The notes under the pieces were generated by a model that saw nothing but the letters and a program-made list of their open reading frames with translations, was not told where the DNA came from and searched no databases. Below, piece after piece: positions 26,441-36,471 of a stretch of DNA of 62,817 nt. Position 1 is the first letter of the stretch, and the number at the start of each line of letters is the position of its first letter. The position numbers and the translations under genes were made by a program. Source of the stretch: Candidatus Angelobacter sp. (GTDB lineage: Bacteria > Bacteroidota > Bacteroidia > Flavobacteriales > Blattabacteriaceae); NCBI GenBank assembly GCA_035643775.1, contig DASQPV010000018.1, positions 1-62,817 on the forward strand. Direction: 5' to 3'.

Positions 26441-27085
26441 ATGAGTCTATACAAACTTCTTCATTCTTCTATTGGGGTAAAAATTTTAATGGCGTTAACT
26501 GGTTTTTTTTTGATGATTTTTTTGTTTGTGCATTTATGCGTGAATCTTTCACTATTTTTCGGAGAGAAAGCATTTAATAGGGCTGCACTATTTATGGAAA
26601 GTAATCCTTTTGTTCAAATTTCTCAGTATATGTTAGCATTTTTTTTTATTCTCCACATTTTATTAGGAATTCTTCTTCATTTAAAAAATAGAAAAGCAAG
26701 GGGAAATGTAAATTATACCAAATGGGAAGCTAATACTCCATTTAATGCTCGGACAATGATTTTTTCTGGAATCCTAATTCTTCTTTTTTTAATCCTACAT
26801 TTAAAAAATTTTACTATTCCTTTGAAAAACGATAAATATGGAAAAATAAACAACTATCAATTTGTCATAAGTTTATTTAAGAATCCAGTTTATACGTTTA
26901 TTTACATTTTATCTTTCGTTATTTTATCTCTCCATTTAAGTCATGGATTTCAATCATCATTTAGATCGGTCGGAATTTTTCAAAAAAGTTATATTTCTAC
27001 CATTAAAAAAATAGGTTTTATCTATTTTTGGCTTATATCTCTCGGTTTTTCGAGCATCGCTCTTTGGTTTTTCTTTAGAACCTAG
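26441..27085 (+). CDS. sdhC: Succinate dehydrogenase/fumarate reductase cytochrome b subunit
   Basis: Membrane anchor of complex II, carrying heme b and the quinone site. The 214-aa protein has about five hydrophobic segments (near residues 13-38, 55-80, 108-125, 146-170 and 190-212) and histidines in the helices at [24 protein letters not shown] and [15 protein letters not shown], as in the single-subunit B-type b558 family of Bacteroidetes and Bacillus. It is the first gene of sdhC-sdhA-sdhB, 20 bases before sdhA. B-type enzymes usually work with menaquinone; the quinone here is inferred. Confidence 0.93.
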   Translation: MSLYKLLHSSIGVKILMALTGFFLMIFLFVHLCVNLSLFFGEKAFNRAALFMESNPFVQISQYMLAFFFILHILLGILLHLKNRKARGNVNYTKWEANTPFNARTMIFSGILILLFLILHLKNFTIPLKNDKYGKINNYQFVISLFKNPVYTFIYILSFVILSLHLSHGFQSSFRSVGIFQKSYISTIKKIGFIYFWLISLGFSSIALWFFFRT

Positions 27086-27105
27086 GTTCTATCATTTTTA
27101 ATACT

Positions 27106-29109
27106 ATGAACAATAATGTCTTAGATCCAAGAATTCCTTCTGGATCTTTAGAAGAAAAATGGAAGAATCATAAATCTTCCTTAAGGCTTGTTTCTCCAAA
27201 TAACAGGAAAAAAATGGAAATAATTATTGTAGGTACAGGATTATCTGGAGGATCTGCAGCAGCAACTTTAGCTGAGTTAGGGTATAAAGTCAAATCTTTT
27301 TGTTATCAAGATTCTCCACGTAGAGCACACTCTATAGCAGCACAAGGAGGAATTAATGCAGCAAAAAATTATCAAGGTGATAATGATTCCGTTTTCCGTC
27401 TTTTTTATGACACTATAAAAGGAGGTGATTTTCGTTCAAGAGAAGCAAATGTTTATCGTTTAGCAGAGATATCTGCTAATATAATTGATCAATGTGTTGC
27501 ACAAGGAGTCCCTTTTGCTAGAGATTATGGCGGGTTTCTTGAAAATAGATCTTTCGGAGGCGTTCAGGTTTCAAGAACTTTTTATGCAAAAGGACAAACT
27601 GGACAACAGTTACTTTTGGGTAGCTATTCAGCTTTGTCTAGACAAATTGGCAAAGGTAGCATAAAAATATACAACCGACATGAAATGCTGGATTTGGTTA
27701 TTATTGATGGAAAAGCCAGAGGTATTATAGTGAGAAATTTGATAACAGGAGAGATTGAAAGACATGCTGCTCATGCTGTTGTAATTGCATCTGGGGGATA
27801 TGGAAATGTATTTTTTCTTTCAACTAACGCTTTGGGCGCAAATACAACGGCTATTTGGAAAGCTTACAGAAAAGGGGCTTTTTTCGCTAATCCTTGTTAT
27901 ACGCAGATTCATCCAACTTGCATTCCTGTACATGGAACTTTTCAATCCAAACTTACTCTTATGTCTGAATCTTTGCGTAATGATGGAAGGATATGGGTTC
28001 CTAAAAACATAGAAGATGCTAGAGATATAAGAAATGGTAGAAAGAATCCGGAAGAAGTATCTGAGGATCAGAGAGATTACTATTTGGAACGTAGGTACCC
28101 GTCTTTTGGAAATCTTGTTCCTAGAGATGTAGCTTCTAGAGCAGCTAAGGAACGATGTGATGCTGGTTTAGGAATTGAAAATAACGAAACTAATGAAGGA
28201 GTTTTTTTAGATTTTTCATCAGCCATTCAAAAATATGGAATAGAGAAGGCTGTCGAGCTTGGCTGTCAAAGTCCTTCTGAAAAAGAAATTTCTATTTTAG
28301 GGGGTAAGGTTCTAGAAGATAAATACGGAAATCTCTTTCAGATGTATGAAAAGATTACTATGGATTCTCCATACAATAATCCAATGAAAATTTATCCGGC
28401 CATCCATTATACTATGGGAGGTCTTTGGGTTGACTATCATCTTATGAGTACTATCCCAGGTTGTTATGTAATTGGAGAAGCTAATTTTTCTGATCATGGT
28501 GCTAATAGACTAGGTGCCTCTGCTTTAATGCAGGGATTAGCTGACGGATATTTTATTCTACCATATACTATAGCTGATTATTTAGCTTCTGAAATAAGAA
28601 CCGGTCCCATATCAGTAAATAATCCTGAATTTAAGAAATCTGAGGCAGCAATACGGAATCGTTTAGATTATTTTTTAAAGAGAAAAGGGAGTTATACTGT
28701 AGATTATTTTCACAAAGCATTAGGTAAGGTAATGTGGAATAAAGTTGGGATGTCTCGGAATGAAAAAGGTTTGAAAGAGGCTATTTCCGATATTAGGATT
28801 ATTCGTGAATCTTTTTGGAATAAAGTTAGGGTAACTGGAGAGATGAATAATTTAAATCCTGAACTAGAAAAAGCATGTCGCCTAGCTGATTTTCTTGAAC
28901 TAGGAGAGCTTATTGCTATGGATGCTTTAGCCCGGAAAGAATCTTGCGGCTGCCATTTACGGGAAGAGTATCGTACTGAAGAAGGAGAAGCACTTAGAGA
29001 TGATGCTAATTATGCTAATGTTTCAGCCTGGGAATCGAACAACACGGTTCTGTATAAAGAACCTCTTAATTTTGAATTTGTACAATTAACCACACGTTCA
29101 TATAAATAA
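27106..29109 (+). CDS. sdhA: Succinate dehydrogenase/fumarate reductase flavoprotein subunit
   Basis: Catalytic subunit oxidising succinate to fumarate with covalently bound FAD. The FAD Rossmann loop [17 protein letters not shown] lies near residues 43-59, and the FAD-linking His is in [11 protein letters not shown] near 81. Substrate-site residues are seen in QIHPTCIP near 270 and the arginine of SLRNDGRIW near 290. The C-terminal helical domain includes [15 protein letters not shown]. At 667 aa it matches the long B-type form. It is followed nine bases later by sdhB. Confidence 0.97.
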   Translation: MNNNVLDPRIPSGSLEEKWKNHKSSLRLVSPNNRKKMEIIIVGTGLSGGSAAATLAELGYKVKSFCYQDSPRRAHSIAAQGGINAAKNYQGDNDSVFRLFYDTIKGGDFRSREANVYRLAEISANIIDQCVAQGVPFARDYGGFLENRSFGGVQVSRTFYAKGQTGQQLLLGSYSALSRQIGKGSIKIYNRHEMLDLVIIDGKARGIIVRNLITGEIERHAAHAVVIASGGYGNVFFLSTNALGANTTAIWKAYRKGAFFANPCYTQIHPTCIPVHGTFQSKLTLMSESLRNDGRIWVPKNIEDARDIRNGRKNPEEVSEDQRDYYLERRYPSFGNLVPRDVASRAAKERCDAGLGIENNETNEGVFLDFSSAIQKYGIEKAVELGCQSPSEKEISILGGKVLEDKYGNLFQMYEKITMDSPYNNPMKIYPAIHYTMGGLWVDYHLMSTIPGCYVIGEANFSDHGANRLGASALMQGLADGYFILPYTIADYLASEIRTGPISVNNPEFKKSEAAIRNRLDYFLKRKGSYTVDYFHKALGKVMWNKVGMSRNEKGLKEAISDIRIIRESFWNKVRVTGEMNNLNPELEKACRLADFLELGELIAMDALARKESCGCHLREEYRTEEGEALRDDANYANVSAWESNNTVLYKEPLNFEFVQLTTRSYK

Positions 29110-29118
29110 TACATTTCT

Positions 29119-29880
29119 ATGAAAAAATATTTAAGCTTTATTCTAAAAATTTGGAGGCAAAATGGTACTGAAGAATCTGGGAGATTTGAAACCTATTCAG
29201 TAGAGAAAATTTCCTCTGAAAGTTCATTTTTAGAAATGCTCGATTATCTAAATGAACGGCTAATTTTGGAAGGTTTAGATCCAATAGCTTTTGATTATGA
29301 TTGTAGGGAAGGAATATGCGGAATGTGTTCTCTTTATATAAATGGACAAGCACATGGCTCAGATAGTCATATGACTACTTGTCAATTACAGATACGATCT
29401 TTTAAAGATGGGGAAACAATTTACATCGAACCTTGGAGAGCCAAGTCTTTTACAGTTATCAAAGATCTTGTAGTTGACCGTTCTGCTTTTGATCGAATTA
29501 TGGCAAGTGGAGGATTCATTTCCGTTCGAACATCTGGGAAGACTATTGATGGAAATTCTATTCTTATTTCTAAGATAAATGCCGAGAAGGCTTTCGATGC
29601 GTCTTCTTGCATTGGGTGCGGAGCTTGCGTCGCTACTTGTAAAAATTCCTCAGCAATGCTTTTCGTTTCTGCCAAAGTATCCCATCTGGCGTTATTACCT
29701 CAAGGTAAAATTGAATCTAAACGTCGTGTTCTTAATATGACGGAACAAATGGACAAAGAAGGTTTTGGAAATTGCACAAATACAGGAGCATGCGAAGTTC
29801 AATGTCCAAAGGGTATCTCTATAGAACACATCGCTAGAATGAATAGAGAATTTTTAAATGCTTTATTTGCAGAAGATTAA
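29119..29880 (+). CDS. sdhB: Succinate dehydrogenase/fumarate reductase iron-sulfur subunit
   Basis: Carries electrons from FAD to quinone through three clusters. The [2Fe-2S] ligands are in [19 protein letters not shown] near residues 62-80 and a downstream Cys in MTTCQL. The [4Fe-4S] ligands are in [11 protein letters not shown] near 162, and the last cluster in [15 protein letters not shown] near 219. At 253 aa all cysteines are present. It converges on rsmH: the sdhB stop is seven bases from the restored rsmH stop, or 60 from the stop of the shorter frame. Confidence 0.97.
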   Translation: MKKYLSFILKIWRQNGTEESGRFETYSVEKISSESSFLEMLDYLNERLILEGLDPIAFDYDCREGICGMCSLYINGQAHGSDSHMTTCQLQIRSFKDGETIYIEPWRAKSFTVIKDLVVDRSAFDRIMASGGFISVRTSGKTIDGNSILISKINAEKAFDASSCIGCGACVATCKNSSAMLFVSAKVSHLALLPQGKIESKRRVLNMTEQMDKEGFGNCTNTGACEVQCPKGISIEHIARMNREFLNALFAED

Positions 29881-29887
29881 GGAATTG

Positions 29888-30789
29888 CTATAGTTTTTTG
29901 GCTATTCTCAATCGAGCACTTCTTGCGCGTTTATTCCTTTTTATTTCCTCATTATTTGGAGTAATAGCTTTGGAATAAATAGATTGCAAATGATTATTTT
30001 TTTTTTACCGAAAAAATCTTTTTCTAAAAAACCTTCAAACGAACCTGTTTTGAAAAAACGTTTTACTAAGCGGTCTTCAAGTGAGTGATAGGAAATTACA
30101 GAGATCCTTCCTTCTTTCCTCAAAAAAGAACTAGATTGAGTCAATAGTTCTTTTAATGCGTTGATTTCATCGTTTACTTCGATTCTAAGTGCTTGGAAAA
30201 GTCTAGAAAAAAATTTTTGCTTTTTAATTTCTTTAAATAACTCCATTAAATCAAATGAAGTTTCTATATTTTTTTTTGTACGTTTTTTTACGATACTTTC
30301 AGCAAGAAACTTGCTGTTTTTAAATTCTCCATATTTTTGGAAAACTTCACTCAATTTTTTCTCTGAATAATATTTCAGTATTTCTTTAGCTGAATATTTA
30401 GAACGCAAGTTCATTCGCATATCAAGAGGGTAATTAAAACGAGTAGAAAAACCTCGATAGGTGGAGTCAATGTGGGAACTCGAAACTCCTAAATCAATGA
30501 TAATACCTGATACATTATTTATTTTTTTAAGGTTCAAAACCTCTTTTATCGATCTAAAATTTTTATTAAAAATTTTTAATCTTTTGTCTTTAATTGGGTT
30601 TTTTTTTATCGCTTCTTCATCTTGATCAAAGGCAAAAAGCCTACCCTTTTTGGTTAGTTTTTCCAAAATTGCCCTAGAATGTCCACCTCCCCCATATGTC
30701 GCATCAACATATGTCCCTTCTGGATCAAAAACCAAATTTTCTGTGCTTGAATTTATTAGTACAGGTTTGTGATATATATTTTTTTTCAT
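29888..30789 (-). pseudogene. rsmH: 16S rRNA (cytosine-1402-N4)-methyltransferase, frameshifted at an A10 tract
   Basis: RsmH methylates N4 of C1402 in the 16S decoding centre. The uninterrupted frame 30789-29941 gives 282 aa with HKPVLINSSTENL, the SAM loop DATYGGGGHSRAIL, FDQDEEAI, IIDLGVSSSHID and VISYHSLEDRLVK, but ends abnormally as FIPKLLLQIMRK. In another frame the DNA continues with KAITPNNEEIKRNKRARSARLRIAKKL and a TAG at 29890-29888, the typical RsmH C-terminus. The switch coincides with ten A (plus-strand T at 29997-30006) after codon GGT. Adding one A restores the full protein. It may be a sequencing error, a real pseudogene, or a gene rescued by polymerase slippage; function seems likely kept. 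Confidence 0.88.
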
Positions 30790-30807
30790 TTTGTTTTCAA
30801 TTAAAGT

Positions 30808-31221
30808 ATGAAAATTACGCTTGCTATAATTAAACCTGATGCTGTTAAAAACGGATATGGAGGTCTTATTTTAGAGAAAATAATATCTTCTGGATTTAAG
30901 ATTCGTGCTCTAAAAATGATCATCTTTTCCAAAAAAGATGCCCAAGAATTTTATTCTGTTCATAAATATAGGTCTTTTTTTGAATCATTGGTTGATTTTA
31001 TGAGTTCACATCCAATAATTCCAGCTGTTTTGGAAAAAACAGATGCTGTTTCAGATTTTAGATTGCTTATTGGAGATACAAATTTCAAAAAAGCAAAAGA
31101 AGGAACCATTCGAAAATCTTATGCTAAATCTTTAAAGCGTAATTCTATTCATGGATCTGATAGCGATGTAAGCGCTTTTAGGGAAATTAATTTTTGTTTT
31201 TCTGAACTAAATTGCTTTTAA
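30808..31221 (+). CDS. ndk: Nucleoside-diphosphate kinase
   Basis: Transfers gamma-phosphate from ATP to other NDPs. KITLAIIKPDAVKNGYGG starts the ferredoxin-like fold, TNFKKAKEGTIRKSYA is the nucleotide-binding region near residue 91, and the phospho-accepting His is in NSIHGSDS near 113. At 137 aa it is normal. Divergent from rsmH by 18 bases; its final 35 bases overlap the end of valS on the opposite strand. Confidence 0.96.
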   Translation: MKITLAIIKPDAVKNGYGGLILEKIISSGFKIRALKMIIFSKKDAQEFYSVHKYRSFFESLVDFMSSHPIIPAVLEKTDAVSDFRLLIGDTNFKKAKEGTIRKSYAKSLKRNSIHGSDSDVSAFREINFCFSELNCF

Positions 31222-33739
31222 TCATATGAAGATTATTCTCTATACAACGAATTTTTTCAATAGTGTCAAATTCTTTTTTTCTTTCTCTTTCTATAATTTC
31301 TTTTGGAGCAAACAGAATAAATTTTTTGTTTGAAATATTTTTTCTAATTCTTTCTAAGAAGTTTCTATAATGATGAAGGTCTTTTTCTAATTTTTCTTTT
31401 TCATCTATACGTTTAAAAAAGATCTTTTTTAGATGGTATTCATCTGGGCCCAAAAAGAACGAAATAGTTTCATAGATAGGTTTTTTATTAACGTATTCTA
31501 TTTGAGAGATTCCTCCTAATTTTTTAATAATGGATAGATTACACCTTGGTTTTTTAGTTAAAATAAACATATATAATTGCTCTTTTTGAGATATTTTATT
31601 ATTTTTTCTCAAAAATCTAATTTTCTTGATAATTTTAGCATAATTTTCGAAATCTTCTAATATCTTTGTTTGATAATTTTTTTTTTTAGGCCAATCAGAA
31701 ACCATTAAATATTCCTTAGCTGATCTAATCTTGATATTTTGCCAAATTTCCTCTGTGATAAAAGGCATAAAGGGATGTAAAAGCTTCAGCAAATTTTCAA
31801 AAAATTCAACGGTTTTTTCAAAAACTTCACTAGGAATATTTTTACCTTTATCTGGTTTTACGAGTTCTAGATAACAAGAACAAAAGTCCTCTCTAATCAG
31901 TTTGTATAAAATCATTAATGCTTCAGAAATCTTATAATCTTCAAAAGATTTCTCTATCTCTTCAAGAGCTTGATAGAAGCGATGATTGAACCAGGCAAAA
32001 GCTAGTCTGGACGGCTCAGACGAATAGATATGATTATCCCCTAAAGATTCCTCCCATTGTTTAATTAATCTAAATGCATTCCATATCTTGTTAGAAAAAT
32101 TCCTACCTTGGATACAGAGAATTTTATCGAAACGCAAATCATTCCCTGCTTTCGTACTCAATAGCAATCCTGCACGAACTCCATCTGCCCCATATTGATT
32201 TATTAAATCAACAGACTCAGGTGAGTTTCCTAGTGATTTAGACATTTTTTTACGTTGATTATCTCTAACAATTCCTGTAAAATAAACCTTATTAAAAGGC
32301 TTTTCTCCTAAAAAAGAATACCCAGCCAGAATCATTCTGGCTACCCAAAAAAATAAAATATCTGGAGCTGTTACTAAATCTTGTGTTGGATAATAATATA
32401 AAATGTCTGACCTATCAAAAATAGATATTGGCCAAAGCCAAGAAGAAAACCAAGTATCTAGTACATCCGGATCCTGTTCTATACTCTGGTTGTTCGTTTT
32501 TATACGAGCTGCTTCTGCATTCCTTGCTACACCAAAAGCATTATCATAATAGTAAACTGGAATTCTGTGACCCCACCATAACTGCCTAGAAATATTCCAA
32601 TCTTTTAAGTTTTCCATCCAATATCTGTATACATTTTTTAATTCTTCTGGATAAAATTTAATTTCTCCTTTTTTCACTGCTTTAAAAGCATTTTTAGCTA
32701 ATGGTTTTACTTGAAGAAACCATTGCCTAGACAGTCTAGGTTCAATAATAGAATGACTACGTTCTGAAATTCCTATTTTATGAAAATGTTCTTCCATTCT
32801 TACTAGAGCTCCCATTTTCTCTAGATCTTTTATGATTGCCCTTCGTTTGTATTTACCCCCTTTTATAAATTCTAAACCATGTTTTTCAGCTAATGCTTTA
32901 TCTGCAAAAGCATGAGATGGAGTAACCTTTAAACATCCCGTACCAAAACTCATTTTTACATATTCATCTTCAATAATAGGGATTAATCTTCCTAAGATAG
33001 GAATAATCGCTCTACGATTTTTCAAATGAAAAAAACGTTGATCGTTAGGATTAACGCAAATAGCAGAATCTCCAGTAATGGATTCTGGACGTGTAGTTGA
33101 TACTACAATAAATTCTTCTGTGTTTTCAATAAAATATTTTATGTAATAAAGTTTACCAGAACGTTCTGCATAAAAGATTTCTTCATCTGAGAGAGTAGTT
33201 TTTACTTCAGTGTCCCAATGTATCATTCTATATGCTCTATATATTAATCCTTTTTTATAAAGAGCTATGAAAGCCTTTGTAACTGATTCAGAAAACCTTG
33301 AATCTAGTGTAAATCTACTTCTTCTCCAATCACAGGAGCATCCTAGTCTTTTTAATTGGTCGAAAATGATATTTCGATGTTTATTTGTCCAATTCCAAAC
33401 TCTGGCTAGAAAAGCTTTTCTTCCTAAATATTCTTTAGAAATACCTTCTTTTTTTAGTTGATTTACCACTTTATTCTCTGTTGCAATAGATGCATGATCA
33501 GTTCCTGGAACCCAACAAACATTGTTATTACGCATTCTGGCTCTTCTGGCTAATACATCTTGTATGGTATTGTTTAGCATATGTCCCATGTGAAGTCTTC
33601 CTGTAACATTTGGAGGAGGAAGCACCAATGTATAAGGCTTTCTTTTATCCGGCTTTGAATAAAAAAAACCTGATTGTATCCATTCCTTAGAATGTTTTTC
33701 TTCCACAGACTTTGAATTGTATTTTGCAGTAATTTTCAT
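31187..33739 (-). CDS. valS: Valyl-tRNA synthetase
   Basis: Large class I synthetase charging tRNA-Val, with an editing domain that removes mischarged Thr. The HIGH box is in PPPNVTGRLHMGHML near residue 40, the editing CP1 domain has VVSTTRPESITGDSAICV near 212 and GTGCLKVTPSH near 270, and KMSKSLGNSPESVDLI near 510 is the KMSKS loop. The C-terminal coiled arm is present but shorter than usual. At 850 aa it is slightly reduced. Its 3' end overlaps convergent ndk by 35 bases. Confidence 0.97.
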   Translation of the reverse strand: MKITAKYNSKSVEEKHSKEWIQSGFFYSKPDKRKPYTLVLPPPNVTGRLHMGHMLNNTIQDVLARRARMRNNNVCWVPGTDHASIATENKVVNQLKKEGISKEYLGRKAFLARVWNWTNKHRNIIFDQLKRLGCSCDWRRSRFTLDSRFSESVTKAFIALYKKGLIYRAYRMIHWDTEVKTTLSDEEIFYAERSGKLYYIKYFIENTEEFIVVSTTRPESITGDSAICVNPNDQRFFHLKNRRAIIPILGRLIPIIEDEYVKMSFGTGCLKVTPSHAFADKALAEKHGLEFIKGGKYKRRAIIKDLEKMGALVRMEEHFHKIGISERSHSIIEPRLSRQWFLQVKPLAKNAFKAVKKGEIKFYPEELKNVYRYWMENLKDWNISRQLWWGHRIPVYYYDNAFGVARNAEAARIKTNNQSIEQDPDVLDTWFSSWLWPISIFDRSDILYYYPTQDLVTAPDILFFWVARMILAGYSFLGEKPFNKVYFTGIVRDNQRKKMSKSLGNSPESVDLINQYGADGVRAGLLLSTKAGNDLRFDKILCIQGRNFSNKIWNAFRLIKQWEESLGDNHIYSSEPSRLAFAWFNHRFYQALEEIEKSFEDYKISEALMILYKLIREDFCSCYLELVKPDKGKNIPSEVFEKTVEFFENLLKLLHPFMPFITEEIWQNIKIRSAKEYLMVSDWPKKKNYQTKILEDFENYAKIIKKIRFLRKNNKISQKEQLYMFILTKKPRCNLSIIKKLGGISQIEYVNKKPIYETISFFLGPDEYHLKKIFFKRIDEKEKLEKDLHHYRNFLERIRKNISNKKFILFAPKEIIERERKKEFDTIEKIRCIENNLHMIKSNLVQKNKN

Positions 33740-33837
33740 TTAAACTCTTAGTAACATGCCATTAAAAAACCTAATAAAAAAAGCTTAGCATTTAATCAAA
33801 TAGAGAACATACGTATTATTTCTTATCTTATAAAAAA

Positions 33838-34125
33838 TAATGGACGCTTTATCGCATTTAGTTAAAATGAGGAAAGTCTGGACACAAAAATGCGTAAGCA
33901 CCGGATAATTCCCGGACGCAAAAAGCGAGGACTAGTGCAACAGAAAGAAAATACAGTTAGGCTGTAGTGAAATCAGGTAAACTCTGCGTTGTGTAATGCC
34001 ATGTATACTGACATTGTAGGTAGCCTAGCCGTTTTTGTCAAGGGGTAGGCTGCTGTAGGTAAGAAGTAATTCTTATCAAAGAGAAATGATAAAGCTAGAG
34101 GACAGAATCCGGCTTATTGTCCAAT
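33838..34125 (+). ncRNA. rnpB: RNase P RNA
   Basis: Catalytic RNA that removes tRNA 5' leaders. The two strands of the universal P4 helix are clear: GAGGAAAGTCTGGAC at about 33871-33885 and GACAGAATCCGGCTTAT at about 34101-34117. An ACAGAAA element lies at about 33939-33945. The ends pair roughly as a P1 stem (ATGGAC near 33840 with GTCCAAT at 34119). The next gene, tRNA-CAU, starts about one base after the apparent 3' end, so processing of that tRNA probably also defines the end of this RNA. Exact ends are approximate. Confidence 0.93.
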
Positions 34126-34126
34126 A

Positions 34127-34200
34127 GGTCCTATAGCTCAGACGGTTAGAGCATCTGACTCATAATCAGAAGGTCGCTAGTTCGAATCTAGCTGGGACCA
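34127..34200 (+). tRNA. tRNA with CAT anticodon, probably tRNA-Ile2 (lysidine) rather than Met
   Basis: Acceptor GGTCCTA/TGGGACC, D-stem GCTC/GAGC, anticodon stem TCTGA/TCAGA around CTCATAA, T-arm GCTAG-TTCGAAT-CTAGC, discriminator A. The loop and strong stem resemble bacterial tRNA-Ile(CAT), whose C34 becomes lysidine; the other CAT tRNA at 49516 looks more like elongator Met. Assignment between Ile2 and Met is not certain. Confidence 0.9.
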
Positions 34201-34206
34201 CTTACT

Positions 34207-35736
34207 CTAATAGAGATTTTTCAATAAACTTGTTATTCCGGTTTCTCTATTCAAAAAATAGGTTAGTTCTTTAATAAAAAGTCTCTTTTGTTTCATATTA
34301 TCTCTAAATCTTACGGTTATACTTTCATCTTGAAAACTATCATAGTCAATAGTGATACAAATAGGAGTGCCAATTGCATCTTGTCGACGATAACGTTTTC
34401 CTATAGATTCATTTTCATCGTAAGTAATTTGGTGATCAGTTTTAAGTGTATGGAAAATTTTTTTAGCCATTTCAGCCAGTCCATCTTTTTTTACTAAAGG
34501 CAAAACTGCAGCTTTAACAGGAGCTAGACTAGGGTGTAGTTTAAGGAAAAGACGTTGACTATTTTTAGTATTCTCTTCTTTAAGAGAAGAAGAAAAAACA
34601 GATAAGAACATCCTATCTAGGCCTAGAGAAGTTTCTATTACAGAAGGTAGATAATTTTTATTTTTAATGTAATCAAAATATTTTAAATTTTTTCTAGAAT
34701 GTTTTTCGTGATTTTTCAAATCAAAATCCGTTCTGGAATGAATTCCTTCTAGCTCTCTAAATCCAAACGGGAAACTAAATTCGATATCACTTGCAGCATT
34801 AGCATAATGCGCTAGTTTTTTATGATCATAAAAACGATATTTATCTTTTCCTAATCCTAAAGTTAGATGCCATTTCATTCTAGCGTTTTTCCAATATTCA
34901 TACCATTTAATTTCATCTCCTGGAGATACGAAAAACTGCATTTCCATCTGTTCAAATTCACGCATTCTAAAAATAAATGTTCTTGCCATTATTTCATTTC
35001 TAAAGGATTTTCCAATTTGAGCTATACCAAAAGGTATTTTCATTCTTGCGCTTTTTTGCACCTTAGAAAAATTAACAAAAATACCTTGCGCAGTTTCAGG
35101 CCTCAAGTAAATTCCTTCTTTAGTTCCTCCAATTTGAAACATCAAATTAAACTTACGAACCTCCTCCCAATTTCTAGATCCTGTTTCTGGATCCCTTATA
35201 TCTAGTTCTTCAATCAAGAATTGAAGATCCTTCAAGTCATTCTTCTCAAATGACCTAGCCATTCGCATAATAATTTTTTTTTCCTTATCTCTATAATATT
35301 TTACTTTAGGATCTGTGTTTAGAAATTTTTTTTCATTAAAATATAATCCTGAACATTTTTTCGCTTTATATAATTCTTTCTTTATTTTATTTTGTATTTT
35401 TTCTATGTAGTTTTCTATCAAAACATCCACGCGGTAGCGTCTATTACTATCTTTATTGAAAATCATCAAGTCGTTAAAAGCATCCAAGTGTCCAGATGAC
35501 TTCCAGATATGCGGATGCATAAGAATAGCTGAATCAATTCCCACAATATTTTCTCGCAATTGAACCATAGACTTCCACCAGAATTCCTTTATGTTATTCT
35601 TTAATCCTATACCATATGGACCATAATCATATACTGCATTCATACCATCATAAATTTCGCTTGACTTGAACACAAATCCATAAGATTTTGCATGAGCAAT
35701 AACATTTTTTAAATGATCGTTATTGATTTTTTTCAT
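34207..35736 (-). CDS. glyS: Glycyl-tRNA synthetase, dimeric type
   Basis: Class II synthetase of the alpha2, eukaryote/archaea-like type, charging tRNA-Gly. Seen are AKSYGFVFKSSEIYDG at the start, the DYGPYGIGLKNNIKEFW block near 35, motif 2 around GKSFRNEIMARTFIFRMREFEQME near 240 (in two parts), ETSLGLDRMFLSVF motif 3 near 385, and the anticodon-binding domain SLAPVKAAVLPLVKK near 420. At 509 aa it is full length. Its start overlaps rplI by 17 bases, and it ends six bases from tRNA-CAU on the other strand. Confidence 0.96.
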   Translation of the reverse strand: MKKINNDHLKNVIAHAKSYGFVFKSSEIYDGMNAVYDYGPYGIGLKNNIKEFWWKSMVQLRENIVGIDSAILMHPHIWKSSGHLDAFNDLMIFNKDSNRRYRVDVLIENYIEKIQNKIKKELYKAKKCSGLYFNEKKFLNTDPKVKYYRDKEKKIIMRMARSFEKNDLKDLQFLIEELDIRDPETGSRNWEEVRKFNLMFQIGGTKEGIYLRPETAQGIFVNFSKVQKSARMKIPFGIAQIGKSFRNEIMARTFIFRMREFEQMEMQFFVSPGDEIKWYEYWKNARMKWHLTLGLGKDKYRFYDHKKLAHYANAASDIEFSFPFGFRELEGIHSRTDFDLKNHEKHSRKNLKYFDYIKNKNYLPSVIETSLGLDRMFLSVFSSSLKEENTKNSQRLFLKLHPSLAPVKAAVLPLVKKDGLAEMAKKIFHTLKTDHQITYDENESIGKRYRRQDAIGTPICITIDYDSFQDESITVRFRDNMKQKRLFIKELTYFLNRETGITSLLKNLY

Positions 35737-36151
35737 AAACGTTAAATGATATTTTAACTTCCACTTTACGATGTAATCTTACAATGGCTTTATATTTTCC
35801 TGCAGTTTTTATCTTATTATTACCCATGATTTTAATCGATTCGTTTTCGATTGGAAAACCTCTTTTTTGAAAAAATTTTGCTAAATCTCTATTTTCTAGA
35901 GCCTTTTTAACTAGCAAACTAACATATATACGTTTAATTTTATATGCTATTTCCTTTGCTTTTTTAAGGAGAAATTCTTCTTTTTTAGACCTTTGTTTTA
36001 AAATTTCTCTATGCTCTTTAATAATTCCAGTAGTAGCTATCAAAGCTAGACCCTTTGGTATTAGGTAATTTCTAGCGAATCCAGGCTTTACGTTAAACAA
36101 ATCATTTTTAAATCCAAGGATTTTTACGTCCTTTTTAAGGATAATTTTCAT
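35720..36151 (-). CDS. rplI: 50S ribosomal protein L9
   Basis: L9 links the L1 stalk base to neighbouring ribosomes and affects frame maintenance. The N-domain MKIILKKDVKILGFKNDLFNVKPGFARNYLIPKG (in parts, residues 1-34) carries the family signature, followed by the connecting helix and a C-domain ending FNVYEKNQ. An upstream ATG at 36157 adds two residues; 36151 matches the family. Third gene of the rpsF-rpsR-rplI operon. Retention is slightly unusual, as L9 is dispensable in many bacteria. Confidence 0.94.
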   Translation of the reverse strand: MKIILKKDVKILGFKNDLFNVKPGFARNYLIPKGLALIATTGIIKEHREILKQRSKKEEFLLKKAKEIAYKIKRIYVSLLVKKALENRDLAKFFQKRGFPIENESIKIMGNNKIKTAGKYKAIVRLHRKVEVKISFNVYEKNQ

Positions 36152-36168
36152 AAGCAAAGTTTTTTATA

Positions 36169-36459
36169 TCAACGAAGATCATCCGTTATGTATGGAAGAA
36201 AACCAAGATATCTGGCTCTTTTTATGGAGATGCTGAGTTTTCGTTGATTTTTCTTAGAGGTCCCTGTAATCCTTCGAGGTAGAATTTTTCCTTGTGCATT
36301 TAGAAATTTTATCAAAAAATTTGGATCTTTATAGTCTATATATTTAATACCAAACTTTTTGAAAAAGCAGTATTTTTTTTTAGTTTTTACCTCCAAATTT
36401 AAGGGAGTGAGAAATTTTATCTCACTTTCTTCAGTCTTTTGATTGTTTTTTTCTAACAT
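36169..36459 (-). CDS. rpsR: 30S ribosomal protein S18
   Basis: Platform protein of the small subunit, partner of S6. The signature region is IKYIDYKDPNFLIKFLNAQG near residues 37-56, then KILPRRITGTSKKNQRKLSISIKRARYLGFLPY in the C-terminal half, matching family SRITGT and Q..L..AIKRAR.L.LLPY. The N-terminal extension is acidic and variable. ATG at 36465 is an alternative start two codons upstream. Between rpsF and rplI, in canonical order. Confidence 0.95.
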   Translation of the reverse strand: MLEKNNQKTEESEIKFLTPLNLEVKTKKKYCFFKKFGIKYIDYKDPNFLIKFLNAQGKILPRRITGTSKKNQRKLSISIKRARYLGFLPYITDDLR

Positions 36460-36471
36460 GACCAATACAGT

